From: Cyanophora paradoxa
Lineage: Eukaryota > Glaucocystophyceae > Cyanophorales > Cyanophoraceae
DNA: 64,000 bases
Direction: 5' to 3'
Assembly: GCA_004431415.1 (NCBI GenBank)
Contig: QPMI01000138.1
Coordinates: forward strand, 1-64,000
The position numbers were made by a program, and so were the translations under genes. The notes beneath the pieces were generated by a model. That model worked only from the letters and a program-made list of their open reading frames with translations, was not told the origin of the DNA and made no database searches. This document shows positions 9,410 to 22,000 of this stretch, piece by piece (position 1 is the first letter of the stretch; each line of letters opens with the position of its first letter).

Positions 9410-12116
9410 ATGCCCCGCCCAACCGGCATCGGCACCGCGCGGCGCAGGCCCGGCGCGGCGCAACGGGCGGCCTTCCTGTCGGGCCTGGCGCGGGAGGAGG
9501 CGGGGCGGGGCGGGGCCGGCGCGGATGAGCCGGCGGCGCCGGCCTCGCGCCGCCTCTTCGGCGCCGTCCTCCTCGCCGACATTGTCGGGTCCGAGCGCGC
9601 CGCGCCGCGCCGCGCCGCTCGGCCGTGGCGCCGCGCGCGCCGCGCGCTGAAGCTTCCACAGGAGCGTGCGGGCGGCGCGGGCGCTGCTGAAGGGCGGCGG
9701 CGGGCGGCGGCCGCGGCCGAGGGCCCGGCGCCGGCCGCCGCGCGCGGGCGGAGCTGCTCTCGCGCCGCCTCAACGCCGCGCTGCGGGACATCGTCGGCGT
9801 CGCCCGCGCGTGGGACGCCGGTCCGCACCTCCGCGCCCCTGCGGCCTGCGCCGGCGCCCCGTCAAACCCTCTGGCCCCGCCTGCGCGCGCAGACGTGCTT
9901 CGGTTCCTGGGCGACGCGGTGCTCCTGCTGGTGCCCTGCGCGGGCCGCGCGGAGCTGCCGGGCGCCTGCCGCCGGGCCCTCGGCGTCGCCTCGGCGCTCC
10001 TTCGGCCCCGCGAGCCCTCCGACGAAGTCCCGGAGCCCTTCCAGTGCGCCCCGCGGCGCCCCCGCGGCTCGGGACATTGTTCTGACGGCCCCCGCCAGGC
10101 TGCACGTGGCGGTGGCGGCGGGGCGGCTGGCGGCGCTCCGGCTGGGCGGGGTCGGGGGCAAGCTGGAGCTCGTCGTGCACGGGCGGCCCCTTGAGCGCAT
10201 CGCCCGCGGCATCGGCCTCGCCGGCCCCGGCGCCGTCTGCGTCGCCCCCGAGGCGCGCTCCCGCCCCGCCCCCTCCCCCACGTTTCCCTCCCCGCCTCAC
10301 TCCCCTCGGGCCAGGTGCTCGCGGCTGTCGGGGCCACCCCGCAGCCGGAGCCCCGCACCCGCCCCGGGTCGCGGGGCGCGGAGGGGTACGCCGTGCTGGA
10401 GGGGGGGTCGCCGGTGCTGGCGGCCGCCCTCGAGGGGGGCGAGGGGCCCGCTTCGTTCGCCTCGCCCCTCTCGCCCATCTCGGGCCCGGGGCTGCCGAGC
10501 ATGCCGCTGAGCCCGGGGCCCCCGGCCGCCGTCACGGCGGCGGCGTCGCTCCTCCCGCTCTCAGGGCCTGAGGCCCCGAGCCCGAGCCCCGCCCCCGACG
10601 GGGGTACCGGCCCGGACGACGCGAGCCTGCGGCCCTTCGTCCCGCGGGACGTCGAGTGGGTCCTCGAGAACGGCGGGTGCGCAGCGGGCGGGGGCGGGGC
10701 GCTGGGCAGAGGAAATCAAAGCTTGAGCGGGCTCTGATCTCCGAGCCCTGCACAGGCGCTTCCTGACGGAGCTGCGGCTGATCACGGTGGCCTTCGTGCT
10801 GGTGGCGCCGCCCCGGGCCGCCCCGGGCGAAGACTCGGCCCGCGAAGACGACCCCCTCGACCCCGCGCGCCCCGCCCCGCCCGCCCCGCCCCGCCTCTCG
10901 TACGGTCCGGTCCGGTCTGAGGCGCGCGGGGCCGGGGCAGGAGGCGCTGCGGACGATGCAGCGGCGGGTGTGCGTGGTGCAGGAGGAGGCGGGGCGCGCC
11001 CGCGGCATCGTCAGGGCCTTCTTCCGCGACGACAAGGTCCGCCCCGCAAGGGAAGAAAGGAAGGAAGAGTCTAATGGAAGCTAGAACCCTGAAAACCCCG
11101 CGGACGCTCAAGCTGTATATAGCCCAAGAGTCTGCGTCGGCCGCCTGTGCGGCAGCTGACGCTGCCGTGGCCGCGCTTAACTCAGGCCTGGCTGGGCTAA
11201 TTATATCAGCCCATCCTAGAGCGATGCTGTATGAAGCTAAAGATAAAGAGCGCGATATCGGAAGCAGGCCAGCCAGGCTGACGCTCGCGCTCGGCCGCTG
11301 ACGCTGCGCAGGGCTTCGTGGGGCTGGTGACCTTCGGGCTGGCGGGGGCCCCCGGGGGCGGCGGCGCCGACGACCCCCTCCGCGCCGCCTCCTTCGCGGT
11401 GCCCCCTCCCCCTTCAAGGCCAGAGCGGGGCGGGGCGGCTGAGGCTGGGCAGGTGCACGTGCGGGACGCGTTCGGGGCCGAGGAGCTCGGCCCCGTCTCC
11501 GTCGGCCTCGCCACGGGCCGGTGCGCCCCGGGCCCGCGCCGCGCCGCCCCGAGAGACGGGGAGCCCGCCCGGCCGCCTTGCGGATCCCGATCCCGATTTC
11601 GAGCAGGGTCTTCTGCGGCCTGGTGGGCGACGAGCGCCCGGGCGGCCGCTGCGACTACACCGGTGCGCCCCCGCCTCCCGCCCCCCACCCCTCCCCTGCT
11701 TCACGGCATCCATTTACGGCTTTCTCATACGTGAACGAACGGCAGTTCTCGGGGACAGCGTGAACCTGGCGGCCAGGTTCGCAGGCCACGCTTCCGCCCC
11801 TTAAGCCTTCACTCAGCCGCTGACGGGCGTGCGCCCCGCAGGTTGATGGCCCTTGCCGGCGGCGCCGTGTGGGCGGACCGCGCCACGCAGGCGAGCGAAG
11901 CCGGGGCCCCGCCGAGCCGCCGGGCTGGGCTGAGCTGAGCGCCCCGTTCCTGCAGGAGGCGCTGGGTACGGCGTACGCGACGGAGGAGCTGCCGCCGCTC
12001 GCCATCAAGGGCTACGAGGGCTTCACCCGCGCCTTCGCCGTCCTGCGGCGCTCCCGCAGCGACAACAGCCTCGGAAGGTGCGCTCGCCTCGACGCTTCAA
12101 TCCGGGCCGAGCACCG

Positions 12117-12154
<38 letters not shown>

Positions 12155-15100
12155 TCGCGGCTGACAGCAGGCGAACGTTCGTTCGTTCGGGGCGCAGGCG
12201 GGCGCGGTCGCTGCTGCAGCTCTCGGGCCGCTCGGGCTCCCGCCGGAGCCTCGCATCGGCCGGCTCCACCTCCGGGGCCCTCCTCGCGACGCCGCAGGGC
12301 GCCGACACCGACGCGGAGGGCCCGCCGGCGGACGGCGCGCCGACGTCTGCCGCCGATCGCGACCGGCACGTGCACAGCGCAAACGCGGTGCGCCCTTCTC
12401 TGAGCAGCAAACTTGAGGGGGGGCGCGCGCGTCTTTACTTAAGCCTCGCGCTCCGGTCCGCACGCGCACGTGCGCACAGTCGGTCTCGGCGGTCTCAGCG
12501 GTCTCATCGCACCTGACGGAGGACGCGGCGGACGAGGGCGGGGGCGGCGTTCGCCCCTTCGGCCGCCGCCCGCAGCTCCTCGCGGCGCGCCCCCTCCCGC
12601 CCCGCCCCGCCCCGCCCCGCTTTGTCGGCCCGAGCTCACGGTGGAGCCGGGGCGCGCGCAGATACGGGAGTTCCTCGCGAAGGCGAAGGCTGAGGAGGGC
12701 CCCGGGGTCCTCATCCTCGAGGGCGAGGCCGGCTCCGGTGCGCCCCGGCCCCGGCCCGCCCCGCCGCCGCTCCCTCTGTTGACGGGCGAGCAGGGAAGAG
12801 CGTGCTGCTCTGCGAGGCGCTGCGGCTGGCCGAGGCCGCGCGCGTCCCCGCCGTCATGGTCAGGTGAGCCCCGGGCCCCCGCCGGGCGGGGCTGCTCGCT
12901 CGGAGGGCTCGGGAGCTGACGGGGGCCCTGCGGGGCGGGGCGGGCAGCGGGGACCCTCTGGAGGCGGCCCCGCCCCTGCATGCCCTCCGCTCCGCCCTCC
13001 GCCTCGTCATCCGCGGCGGCGGCCCCCGCCCCGACCTCGTGCGGCCACTCCCCGCCCCGCCCTGCCCCGCCCCGCCCCAAACGAGCGCCCGGGCGGCAGG
13101 CGGCGCCAGACGACGAGGTCGCCCCCGCGGCGGAGCCGCCCCTGTCCGTGCGCCGCTTCGTCCCCCAGCAGCGCGCCGCCGGCAAGATCCCAAGCCTCCA
13201 GGTACCCCCCTCCTCTTCGTCCTTTCCCCCTCCTCTGAGCTCCCAGTGCGGCAGCTGCTGGATTTTGAAGAGCCGTCAGAAGAGCCGTCCCAAGCCCAAG
13301 ACCAAGCCCCTGCGCACGGCCAGGGCCGAAGCGCGCGCCCCAAGGAGACGCCGGGGGGGCCGGGGCCCGCCGCCCTCCCCGAGGAAGACGGCGCGGAGGA
13401 CGGCGTGCGGCCGGCCGAGGGGACGGCGTCAACCGGCGAGCTCGAGGGCGGGCGGAGGGCGTCAGAGGCGCCGGAGGATTTCTCCGAGTTTGCCGTGACG
13501 GCGCGCCTCAGCGCGAGCAGCTCCCGCCGGAGCTTCCAGTGGACCGTCGAGCCGGCCGCGGGCGGGGACCCCAGCGCCAGGGACGAGCTCGCCGCCGGCC
13601 GCCTGCAGTCGATCCTGCACCGCATCGACGCGCGCCTCGCCACGCCGACCAACGCGCACCTCCTCAAGGCCCTCCTCGAGGAGCCGCGCTCGAACTCCCC
13701 GCGCCCCGCCGCCTCGGGCGGCGCGGCCGCCGAGGCCGGCCCCGACGCGGACGCCATGCTGGCCTTCGCCGGGGCGCTGCTGCTAGCCGTGATGCGGCGC
13801 CTCGGGGCCGTGCTGGTCGTCGACGACGCGGCGCACCTCGACTCGGGCAGCCTGACCCTCCTCGCCTCCCTCGCCGAGGCCCCGGGCTCCTCCCTCCTCC
13901 TCGCCTGCCAGGCGGCCCCCGCCCCGGCCCCGGCCTCGAGCTCGAGCCTAGCTTCCGGCCCCCACCACCCCGGGCCGGGCACCCCGACCCCTTCGAACGC
14001 GCCAGCCCCACGCAGCCTCGAGCCCTTCCGCGGCTGCCCCCGCACCCGCGTCCTGCCCCTACCCCCGCTCTCCCCCACCGAGACCCGCGCCTTCATAGGG
14101 CACCTGGTCGGCCGCCCCGCGCTTCCCTTTACTTACCCGCCCTTCCAACTCACGCGTACCCCCAGGTGGACGTGGCCGTCGATGCGGTACCCCCCTGGCT
14201 GGCCTCGGAGCTGGCCGAGCAGTCCCGCGGGAACGCCCTCGTGATCCAGGAGATGGTGCCCTGCAGCCGCCCCTACCCCCCCAATCCTCCCACCACCCCC
14301 CAATCGCGTCGTACCCGGCAGCTGGCGCACCTGCGGGCGGAGCACGTGGTGGCTCGGATGCCCGACGGGGCCCTCGTGGTCTTCGACGAGGGCGGGGCGA
14401 CCCTGCCCTTCTCCCAGGCCCGCCCGCCCTCCCCGCCCCGCCCCCTCCGATCCCGCCCGACCCGACCCGATCCTGACGTCGAGCACGGGTGCCGCAGAGC
14501 CGGGCGGCGCTGCCGGTGCCTGTCTCGCTGGAGCGGCTCGTGGTCTCCCGCCTCGACCGCATCACGCCGGACGCGGCGCTCTGCTGCAAGCTCCTCGCCG
14601 TCCTCGGGACCCGCTTCGAGGCGCCCCTCGCCCTCGCCGCCCTCGCCGCCGACCTCGACCCCGCCACCGTCCTGCGCGCCCTCGCCGTCCGCCCCCGAGC
14701 CCCTCTCTTTTCACCGCTTCTCTCTTCTTTCCTTCCTTCTCACCGGGCCCCCCGCGAAGATCCTGGAGGCGAGCGGGGTACTCGCCCGCGACGACACGGG
14801 GAGGGGTACCCCCGAGTACCGCTTCGCGTCCGCCGCCACCGCCGGCGTCCTGTACCGGGTACCGCGCACCCCCGTTCGCCGCGGTACCCGTCTTAATTTT
14901 CGGCTCAGCTGCTGGCGGAGTCGGACCGGCGGCGCGTGCACTGGCGGGCGGCGATGGAGCTCGAGGCCCGCCCCAACGCCAGCGCCGCCGCGGTGCTTCC
15001 TGTACCCCCCCCCCCCGCACGCGCGCGCCCCTGACGTCGTACCCCGGAAGCTGGCGCACCACTGCACGCGGGCGGGGGCGGTGCTGGCGGCGGTGGGGTA

Positions 15101-17726
15101 CCTGGACCGCGCGGCCGCCGAGGCGCTGGGGGCCGGCGCCTACGCCGAGGCTCTGTACTTTTCCAAGAAGGCAAGCATTCCCGAAATTTCCCCTCCGATT
15201 TCCCCGCATTTCCCTGAGCGACCGGCCGCCGGGCGATGGGGTACCGCGCAGGCGGCGGAGCTCGCGGCGGCGAGCGCGCGCGGGGGCGGCCCCGACGCGC
15301 CCCCTCCGGGCACGGCCTGGCGCCCCTGCGCGGCTCCGGCACCGCGGCGGGGCGCGCCCTCGCCGGCACCCCCGCGGCGGCCGCCCGGCGCTACGTCGCC
15401 GCCGCCCGCGCCCTCCTCTCCCTCGGCAACCTCGCCGAGGCCGCCAGGGCGCGCCGTACCCCCCTCCGGCCCGTCCTCCGTTCCCTCCCCGAATAACCGT
15501 ACTCCCAGAGCCTGGAGGACGCCCTCGGGCTCCTCGGTATCCCCCTCGCCAAGGACGTCTCGAACCTCCTGGGAGCCGGCGGCTCGCTTTTGAAGGTGAG
15601 CCGATACCCCAGTATTCCTCCCTGTTTTCGCCTCGCCCGAGAACCGGCGCAGCTCATAATGGCGGGGCCCGCGCGTGTACCCCCCTCGGGCCGGACCGCC
15701 CCCCGCGCCGAGGACACGGCGGATGCGCTGCACAGAAAGCGCGTACCCCGTCACCCCACTTTCTGGCGCGCTAATGTACCCCCCAGGACGGCGGCGGAGG
15801 CGCTGAATCTGTACTCCCACATCCTCGTGCACCGGGGAGACGCCCTTGGATCCGCGTACTACTCCGTCCGCAACGTCCTCGTGCGCACCGCTGTACCCCC
15901 TTTCTGCTCCCGTACCCCCCGCCGAGCCGCCGGCCAGATCGCGAACCGGGACCCGGCGAGCCCGGAGTACGCCGAGGCATGCGCGTTCGTCTACAGCCTC
16001 CTGGGGGTGCGTACCCCGGTCTCCTCCCCTCCCCTCTTCCCCTCAGGCTTCTCATGTACCCCCCTCGTAGCGGATGGGCATGCTGCGCAAGGGGAAGATG
16101 TTTCTGGATAGGGCCCGCGAGATCTCCCGGCTCCCCGGCTGCGGCGGCGCCCTGGGGTACATCCTCTCCAACCAGGTGCCCCCGCACACCCCCCACGGAA
16201 CGCCGGCGCCGCATCGATTCGCGTACCCCCCGCAGGTGACGATGCTGACGCTGCTGGGGAGGCTCCAAGCGGCGGAGGAGATGGGCGTCCGCGGGGCCGT
16301 CGAGGTCCGCCGCCCCCCCCCCTCCTCTGGGCCGCGCCGTACCCCCGCTTTCTTTCCCCCCCCCCTGATTGGCCTCCGCGGCAGCTTGCGTCGGCGGGGG
16401 ACCTGCGGGCGGCGTTCGAGGCGTCGATGAACCACGCGGCGGCGGCCGTCTTCCGCGGCCGCTTCTCCGCCGCCGACGAGGCCTGCCTCACCGTCGTGCG
16501 TACCCCCGCCCTGCCTCCCCCCCCTCTTTCTCCCCCCATCGAGCTGGACCGCTCCCCTCAGATCGAAGACTCGCGTATGGGAGCGAACCACGTGCGCGCC
16601 CCGCGCCCGCCGCAGCGCCTCGCGGTCCCCGCGCCCCTCTCACGCGCCCGGGGCGGGGCGGGCGCGTGCGCAGCTGCGGCTGCACTGGAGCCTCGTCTCG
16701 TGGGCCTTCAGCTGCATCCTCCGCGGCTGGCCCCGCCCCGGCGGCTCGCCCCCCGGTGGCCTCTCCGTGCACTCCCCGGAGCCCCGGTACAGCCTCGCCG
16801 ACGTCCAGCGCGCGGTACCCCTCCCCGCCCCACTTCCCCCCCCGCCTCTTTTCACGTACCCCGTCGCAGGTGGAGGAGGCGCGGCGGCTCCCGCTGGACC
16901 CGAGCGCGGCGATGGACCGCATGGTCTCCGCCGCCGCCGCCGCCTGCGTCGCCGCCCTCGCCGCCCGCCCCGCCGTGCCCGCCTTCGCCCCCCCCCTCCC
17001 CCCCCCCCCCCGACCATCCCTTCGTTCGCAGGAGGCGATCGGGGCGGCGCTGGAGAGCCTGCGCTGGCTCGAGCGGCACCGCCGCGTCCGCCTCGCCGGC
17101 CGCGTCCTCGTCTACCAGGTCCGCCCCCTCGCGCCTGGTTTTCATTTAATCCTGTTAGCTTCTATTCTATTCATGGCTGGTCGACCCCCCTTGATTCTAA
17201 AGCTCCTATGCTTCCAAGCTCGCGCCTGATTTCATATTAATCCTGTTAGCTTAGCGGCTTTCCATCGCTGACGCCGCGCCCGCGCCCGCGGGGGCATGCG
17301 CAGCTGGTGCTGCTGCCGCTGTTCCTGCTCGGGGACGTGCTGGCGAGCCTGCTGCGGGAGCCGGAGGCCATCGAGCCGACGACGCGCGCCGCCCTTTGGG
17401 AGGGCCTCCGCTCCGTCGTGCACGCCCTCGAGGCTGGCGAGCGGCCGTACCCCCTCGTCCGCGCCGCCGCCCTCCTCCAGCGCGGCCGCTGGCACGCCCT
17501 CTGCGGCGCCTGCGCCAAGGCCGCGCGCTGCTGGCGCGAGGCGGCGCGCCTCTCCGCGGCGATGGGCGCCGCCTACTTCGAGGCGCGGGCGTACGCGCAC
17601 CTCGCGGCCTGCCCCTCCTGCGACGAGCGGGAGCGGCGCATGGCGCTGGGGCACGCCTCCTGGCTCCTGGGCTCCATGAGCGCCCACCCGCCCGCCCTCG
17701 CCGACGCCCCGCCGCCCTGCCCCTGA
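9410..17726 (+). CDS. Soluble adenylyl cyclase (ADCY10-like): C1-C2 cyclase domains, P-loop NTPase, helical C-terminus
   Basis: Seen: C1 reads RRLFGAVLLADIVG (9550-9590), ELLSRRLNAALRDIVGVAR, then after an intron DVLRFLGDAVLLLVPC, and LHVAVAAGRLAALRLGG (10090-10150). Both metal-binding Asp positions (ADI and GDA) are present. C2 reads TELRLITVAFVLVAP (10770), VGLVTFGLAG, PVSVGLATGR, VFCGLVGDERPGG and VNLAARFAGHA, without those Asp. Next comes an NTPase: EGEAGSG/KS Walker A split by an intron (about 12725-12800) and Walker B AVLVVDDAAHLDSG (13810). A long alpha-helical region ends MGAAYFEARAYAHLA before the stop at 17726. Known: C1-C2-NTPase-helical repeats is the metazoan sAC architecture; sAC makes cAMP and is stimulated by bicarbonate. 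Inference: a cytosolic bicarbonate or pH sensor. ATG 9410 is a plausible but unproven start. There are many introns with GTGCG donors. Confidence 0.82.
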
Positions 17727-19043
17727 CCCCTGCACCTCTCTTCCCTCCCCCCGGGGCGGCGCGGCGTGGCGCGGCACCTCTCTTCCCCCCCCCCCCCTGT
17801 TTGCTATCTGATCGCGTCCAGTTTGCGTATACGCACGTATATACGTAGATGCTCACAGCTGCCAGGCTTAGCTTGCGATATTCGTTTGCATTGTATGCCG
17901 TAGTACAATCTCTTTCATTTCCTCGTAACTTCGAATATTCTCCGTTTTATTTCCCTATCGTTTCACCTGTCCTTCGTCTGGCTCTCTTTCTTCGCATATT
18001 CAATGATGATTATCGCTGAGCACTTGCGCACCTCGGATCGACAGAGTCGTCAGTTATTGAATATATATAGTTCCTTTCTTTCTTTTTTGAGGCACTTTCT
18101 TTACAGATTCCTTGATATGTAATTGGTTTCTTTGGAGACCCCTTCGATGATGGATGATGGATGATGATGCATATGGATGCTTAGCTTAGCCGAGCTTAGC
18201 TTGGATGATGTTCGCCGAGCTTAGCTAGGATTATGTTTTGCTCTTTGCATGTGGGCTCAATCAAGCTTAAGCTTAAGATGCAAACGAGTCATGGACCTCG
18301 TGTCATGCATGCGATCAGGGTGTCGACTCTATGACTTTCTACGACGTGCACGCCTCGGGGTGTGATCAGGGTGTGATGGCGACGTCGACGTGCCACGCGC
18401 ACGCGTACGGTGCATTGCGCATGCCCTCCAACAAACTTCCGGCCGCGGAAACTATTTATTCATGGCTTTCCTACACACACCGTCGCAGTGGGACCGGTAT
18501 ATATCTGGGAAGTGCGTGATTAAAAAATTAACCCCGCGATCATGACCCGACGTCGACCGGCCGATATAATTTGAGAGCTGTATACACTGAACTTGATCTT
18601 TTTGACAATCACCGGTCACGATCAAATGCGCTGCGGCACTCAAGCTGGAATATATACACACTTAAGCAAGTGTGTCGTGATAAATGTTAACCACTAATCT
18701 ATGGGCGCAACAAAGTAAGTGATGCGATAAATATATTTGAGCTTGAAAAAAGTGAAACACTGTTGCGATTGGGCTGTAGAAAAAGTACAACTCTTGCTGC
18801 GCATGCGTGTCCGTGTATAAAATATCCACGCGAAACAAATTCTAATGCAGAGAGCGAGCACTATAACTCCAAATCATGATCACGAGTTTGAACGGACTCG
18901 AAGGGGCAGGGGCATTCAAATGGCAGGAAAGGGAAGTTCGCGCAGGGAGCCGTTCGGCTCGCGAACGCTCGCGAATCGAGGGGAGCATATACGTACAGCT
19001 GCGGGGCTGCAGCGGGTCTGGTCTAAATAAATCCAGGCAGGAG
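17727..19043. other. AT-rich intergenic region between convergent genes
   Basis: The stretch lies downstream of the cyclase stop and downstream of the minus-strand DUF4832 gene. It contains GATGGATGATG-type and GAGCTTAGCT-type direct repeats near 18145-18240. I see no coding exon with a family match. Confidence 0.45.
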
Positions 19044-22000
19044 CTAATACTGGCAGGAAACGGGCCCGAGGTTGAGCCAGGGGCCCGCCATCTCGCGGTT
19101 GGCGAAGCGGAGAGGCAGGCCCCCGGGCAGCGGGTTCACCACCTGAGGCGGCGGCGGCGCGTGAAGAGCAGAAATCGGGCGGGAAGGGTGGCCGGGACGG
19201 GCTCGCCCGCATGGCAAGGGTGTAGTCGCCGGGGCGGACGAGGCCCGAGGGCGGCGGGAGCGCCGCCGCGAAGGTCGCCGACGCCGACGGTGGCACCACC
19301 CGGATCTGAGGGAGGGAGGGAAATTGAGCTGAAATTCAGGGGCGGGCGGAAGGTGTCCCAGGGCGCACGTCCCAGTCGACGCGCCAGGTGTAGGCGACGA
19401 AGCCGGCCGCCGTCCGCAGCGCCACCTCCACGTCCCACCTGCGAATACGAATCCGGGGGCGTGAGCCCGCCGCAAAAATAGCGCGAAATTCAGGGACGTC
19501 AGATTCGAGCCAATCGCAAATTAAAGGGACCTGTAGTAGAAGGGAGCGATCTGCAGAAACGAAATATATGTTCTTCAAAGGATCGGAGAAGCGTCTGGAT
19601 CGGAGAGGATCGGAGGGCGGGGCGGGGGCGCACGCCGCGGTTCTGGACGTCGACGGAGACAACGGCGGCCGCGCCGTCGCGGAAGACGGCGGGGTACGTC
19701 GCCGCCGCGACGTGCAGCTCGTACCCCATCCGCCGGCTCGCCGCGTTCACCCGCGGAATCTGCGCATTCCCGTCGATCGAATTCGAATTCGAAGTCAGCT
19801 CAAGCATCTTCAGATCCGGGGCCGGGCGGCTCTGGGCGGACGGCGGAGCGGGGGAAGAAGCCGTTGGGCTCGAAGGCCTTCGCGAGGATCATCCACGAGA
19901 CCCGCGTCGCGTTGATGCACCTGCCGCCCCCGGAGAGACGCGGCTCGACTCTCCATCGCAAATGGGTGGCCATATGCATGGGCCGGGGGCGCACTGGTCG
20001 AGGGACCAGCGGCCGTTGCCGGGCGGCTCGACTGCAAAGAGCGTCTGCTGCAGCTCCGGGAACACCTGCCGACCGGCCACGGCGCCTCAGGCGGGGCCCG
20101 AATCCACGCGAGCGCGGGCACTTGCGCGCCTCGCCGCCGATCTGCTGGGTCTGCCAGCGGGTCATGGCGCCGGCGGCGCGCATGAGGGAGAGGAACGTCT
20201 TGTCCCCGTCCCCCTCCATCGTCTCGTGCACTGCACATCACGTCCGACTCAATTTCGCGACGATTTAATTTTTCGCGGCGCGGCGCGAAATTCGAAGAAG
20301 CGGACCAAAGGCGTCGTCGTGGAAGCCGAGGGGCAGGGAGGCGGGGACGCTCCCGGGGTACCGCGCCACCAGCCGCGTCCGCGGGAAGGCCTTCCCCGTG
20401 GGAAGGCACGCGCGGTCAGACGCGACGTCGACCGCAAAGCTTCTAGACCCGGCGGACCAGAGCGTCTAAACGTTTTATGCCGAATAATCATCTCCGAAAG
20501 AAACTTAGTAAAACTGAAGCTGCACGTGCTTTCTAAAAGGCAGGCTTTAATCAGTAGCTGATTATTGCCGGAATGTAGTATATTGTGTTGCCTAATAGTT
20601 TATATTGTATTAGGGGGCACCTTGACGTAGGCGTCGGCGATGCGGTCCTTGAGGCGCTGCGGGATGGCGATCTCCGTCGGGAACTGCACGCCCCGCCCCG
20701 CACGCCCCGCGCGCCCCCGCGTCGGACGCAGAAAACGTGGAGCGCTCTAGATCTACCCCCCAGGTCTTACACGCACCGTGTGCCACTCGCCCCAGAAGCC
20801 TGCGCGGGTGTTTGCATTAGTATCGCATTAATTAAATTAATTTCAACTTTCAACTTAATTTTCAACGGGGGCGAAGCGGGGGCGAAGGCGGGGGCACCGA
20901 GGAGGCCGAGCATGATGGAGGCGATGCGGGGGTCCCCGTCGTGCACCGCGCCCCACGCCGCGACGAAGTCCACCAGCGCGCCCTTTATAAGGGAAATGAG
21001 ATGAACCAGAGGCGGGGCGCAATGTTAGATAACCATGTGAGAAACCAGAGGGCGGGGGGGCCTTTATATGGAAAAGAGATAAACCAGAGGCGGGGGGCAA
21101 TGTTAGATCTTGATATTCACATTAGAACGTTATTAGAACGTTAAGTCCAGCAGCGCGCCCTTTATATATACGGAAAAAGAGATAAACGAAACGAGGGAAT
21201 TTACTCTAGATCTTAATTATAAGTGGTCGCACCTCGAGGAGGGGGCTGGTGTAGTCGGGGCTGGCGCCGCCGCCGTACGCGCCGTAGGCGGTCGTCTTGA
21301 GGCCGGCCGCCGTGAGGTGCGCGGGGATCGCCGAGGGGCGCCCGGGGTAGTCCATGTACAGCCGCACGAGGCTCTGCGGGGGGAAAGCGAGCAGCGGGGG
21401 GCGCGCGAGCGCGAGGCGGGACGGGGCATCAGCGCTGGCGCGCGACGGCCAAAAAAGGCCCTATTCCGACGTTTATGGAACCTGGTGGCCGCGGGCGGCG
21501 ACGTCGTTGAGCTTGGAGTCGAGGGCGTCCCAGTCGTACGTCCGCGGGCCCACGATGACCAGCGAGAGCGGCACTGCGCGGGAGGTCGGCGGCGGCGGCG
21601 TGCGCAGCGTGCAATTCCAAAATCAAATTGTGCGGGCCGCGGGAGATTAGATAGAGCCGGAGCCTCAATTTAAACGCTCAAGAGCATATCAAGGCCTAGG
21701 TTCGAATTCTTTCTACATCATGATCATCTAATACTAATGCGCTCTTGATATTTAGTCATTTAGTACTGGCAAGGGAATAATATTCAAAGCTTATGATTAA
21801 TTATAAGCTCAAATGCAAGCGCATGCACGCACCGTAGACAAACTCGAGGGAGAGGTCGGCGCCGGGCATGTAGCCGCGCGAGGAGGAGCCCGGCTCCCAG
21901 AACGCCGCGAACCCTACCCCATGCATATGGTCAGCCGGCAGGAAGATACCAGCCAGAGAGCAGTCAGCGTTGATCACATGTACGAAGGACGGGCTATAGC

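Noticed and set aside
11886-12516. (CCG)n run near 12118-12150 as a coding poly-Arg or poly-Pro tract
   Set aside because: It falls between cyclase exons and probably lies in an intron.
13539-15593. A 684-codon plus-strand frame inside the cyclase gene
   Set aside because: It is out of frame with the NTPase motifs (AVLVVDDAAHLDSG lies in another frame).
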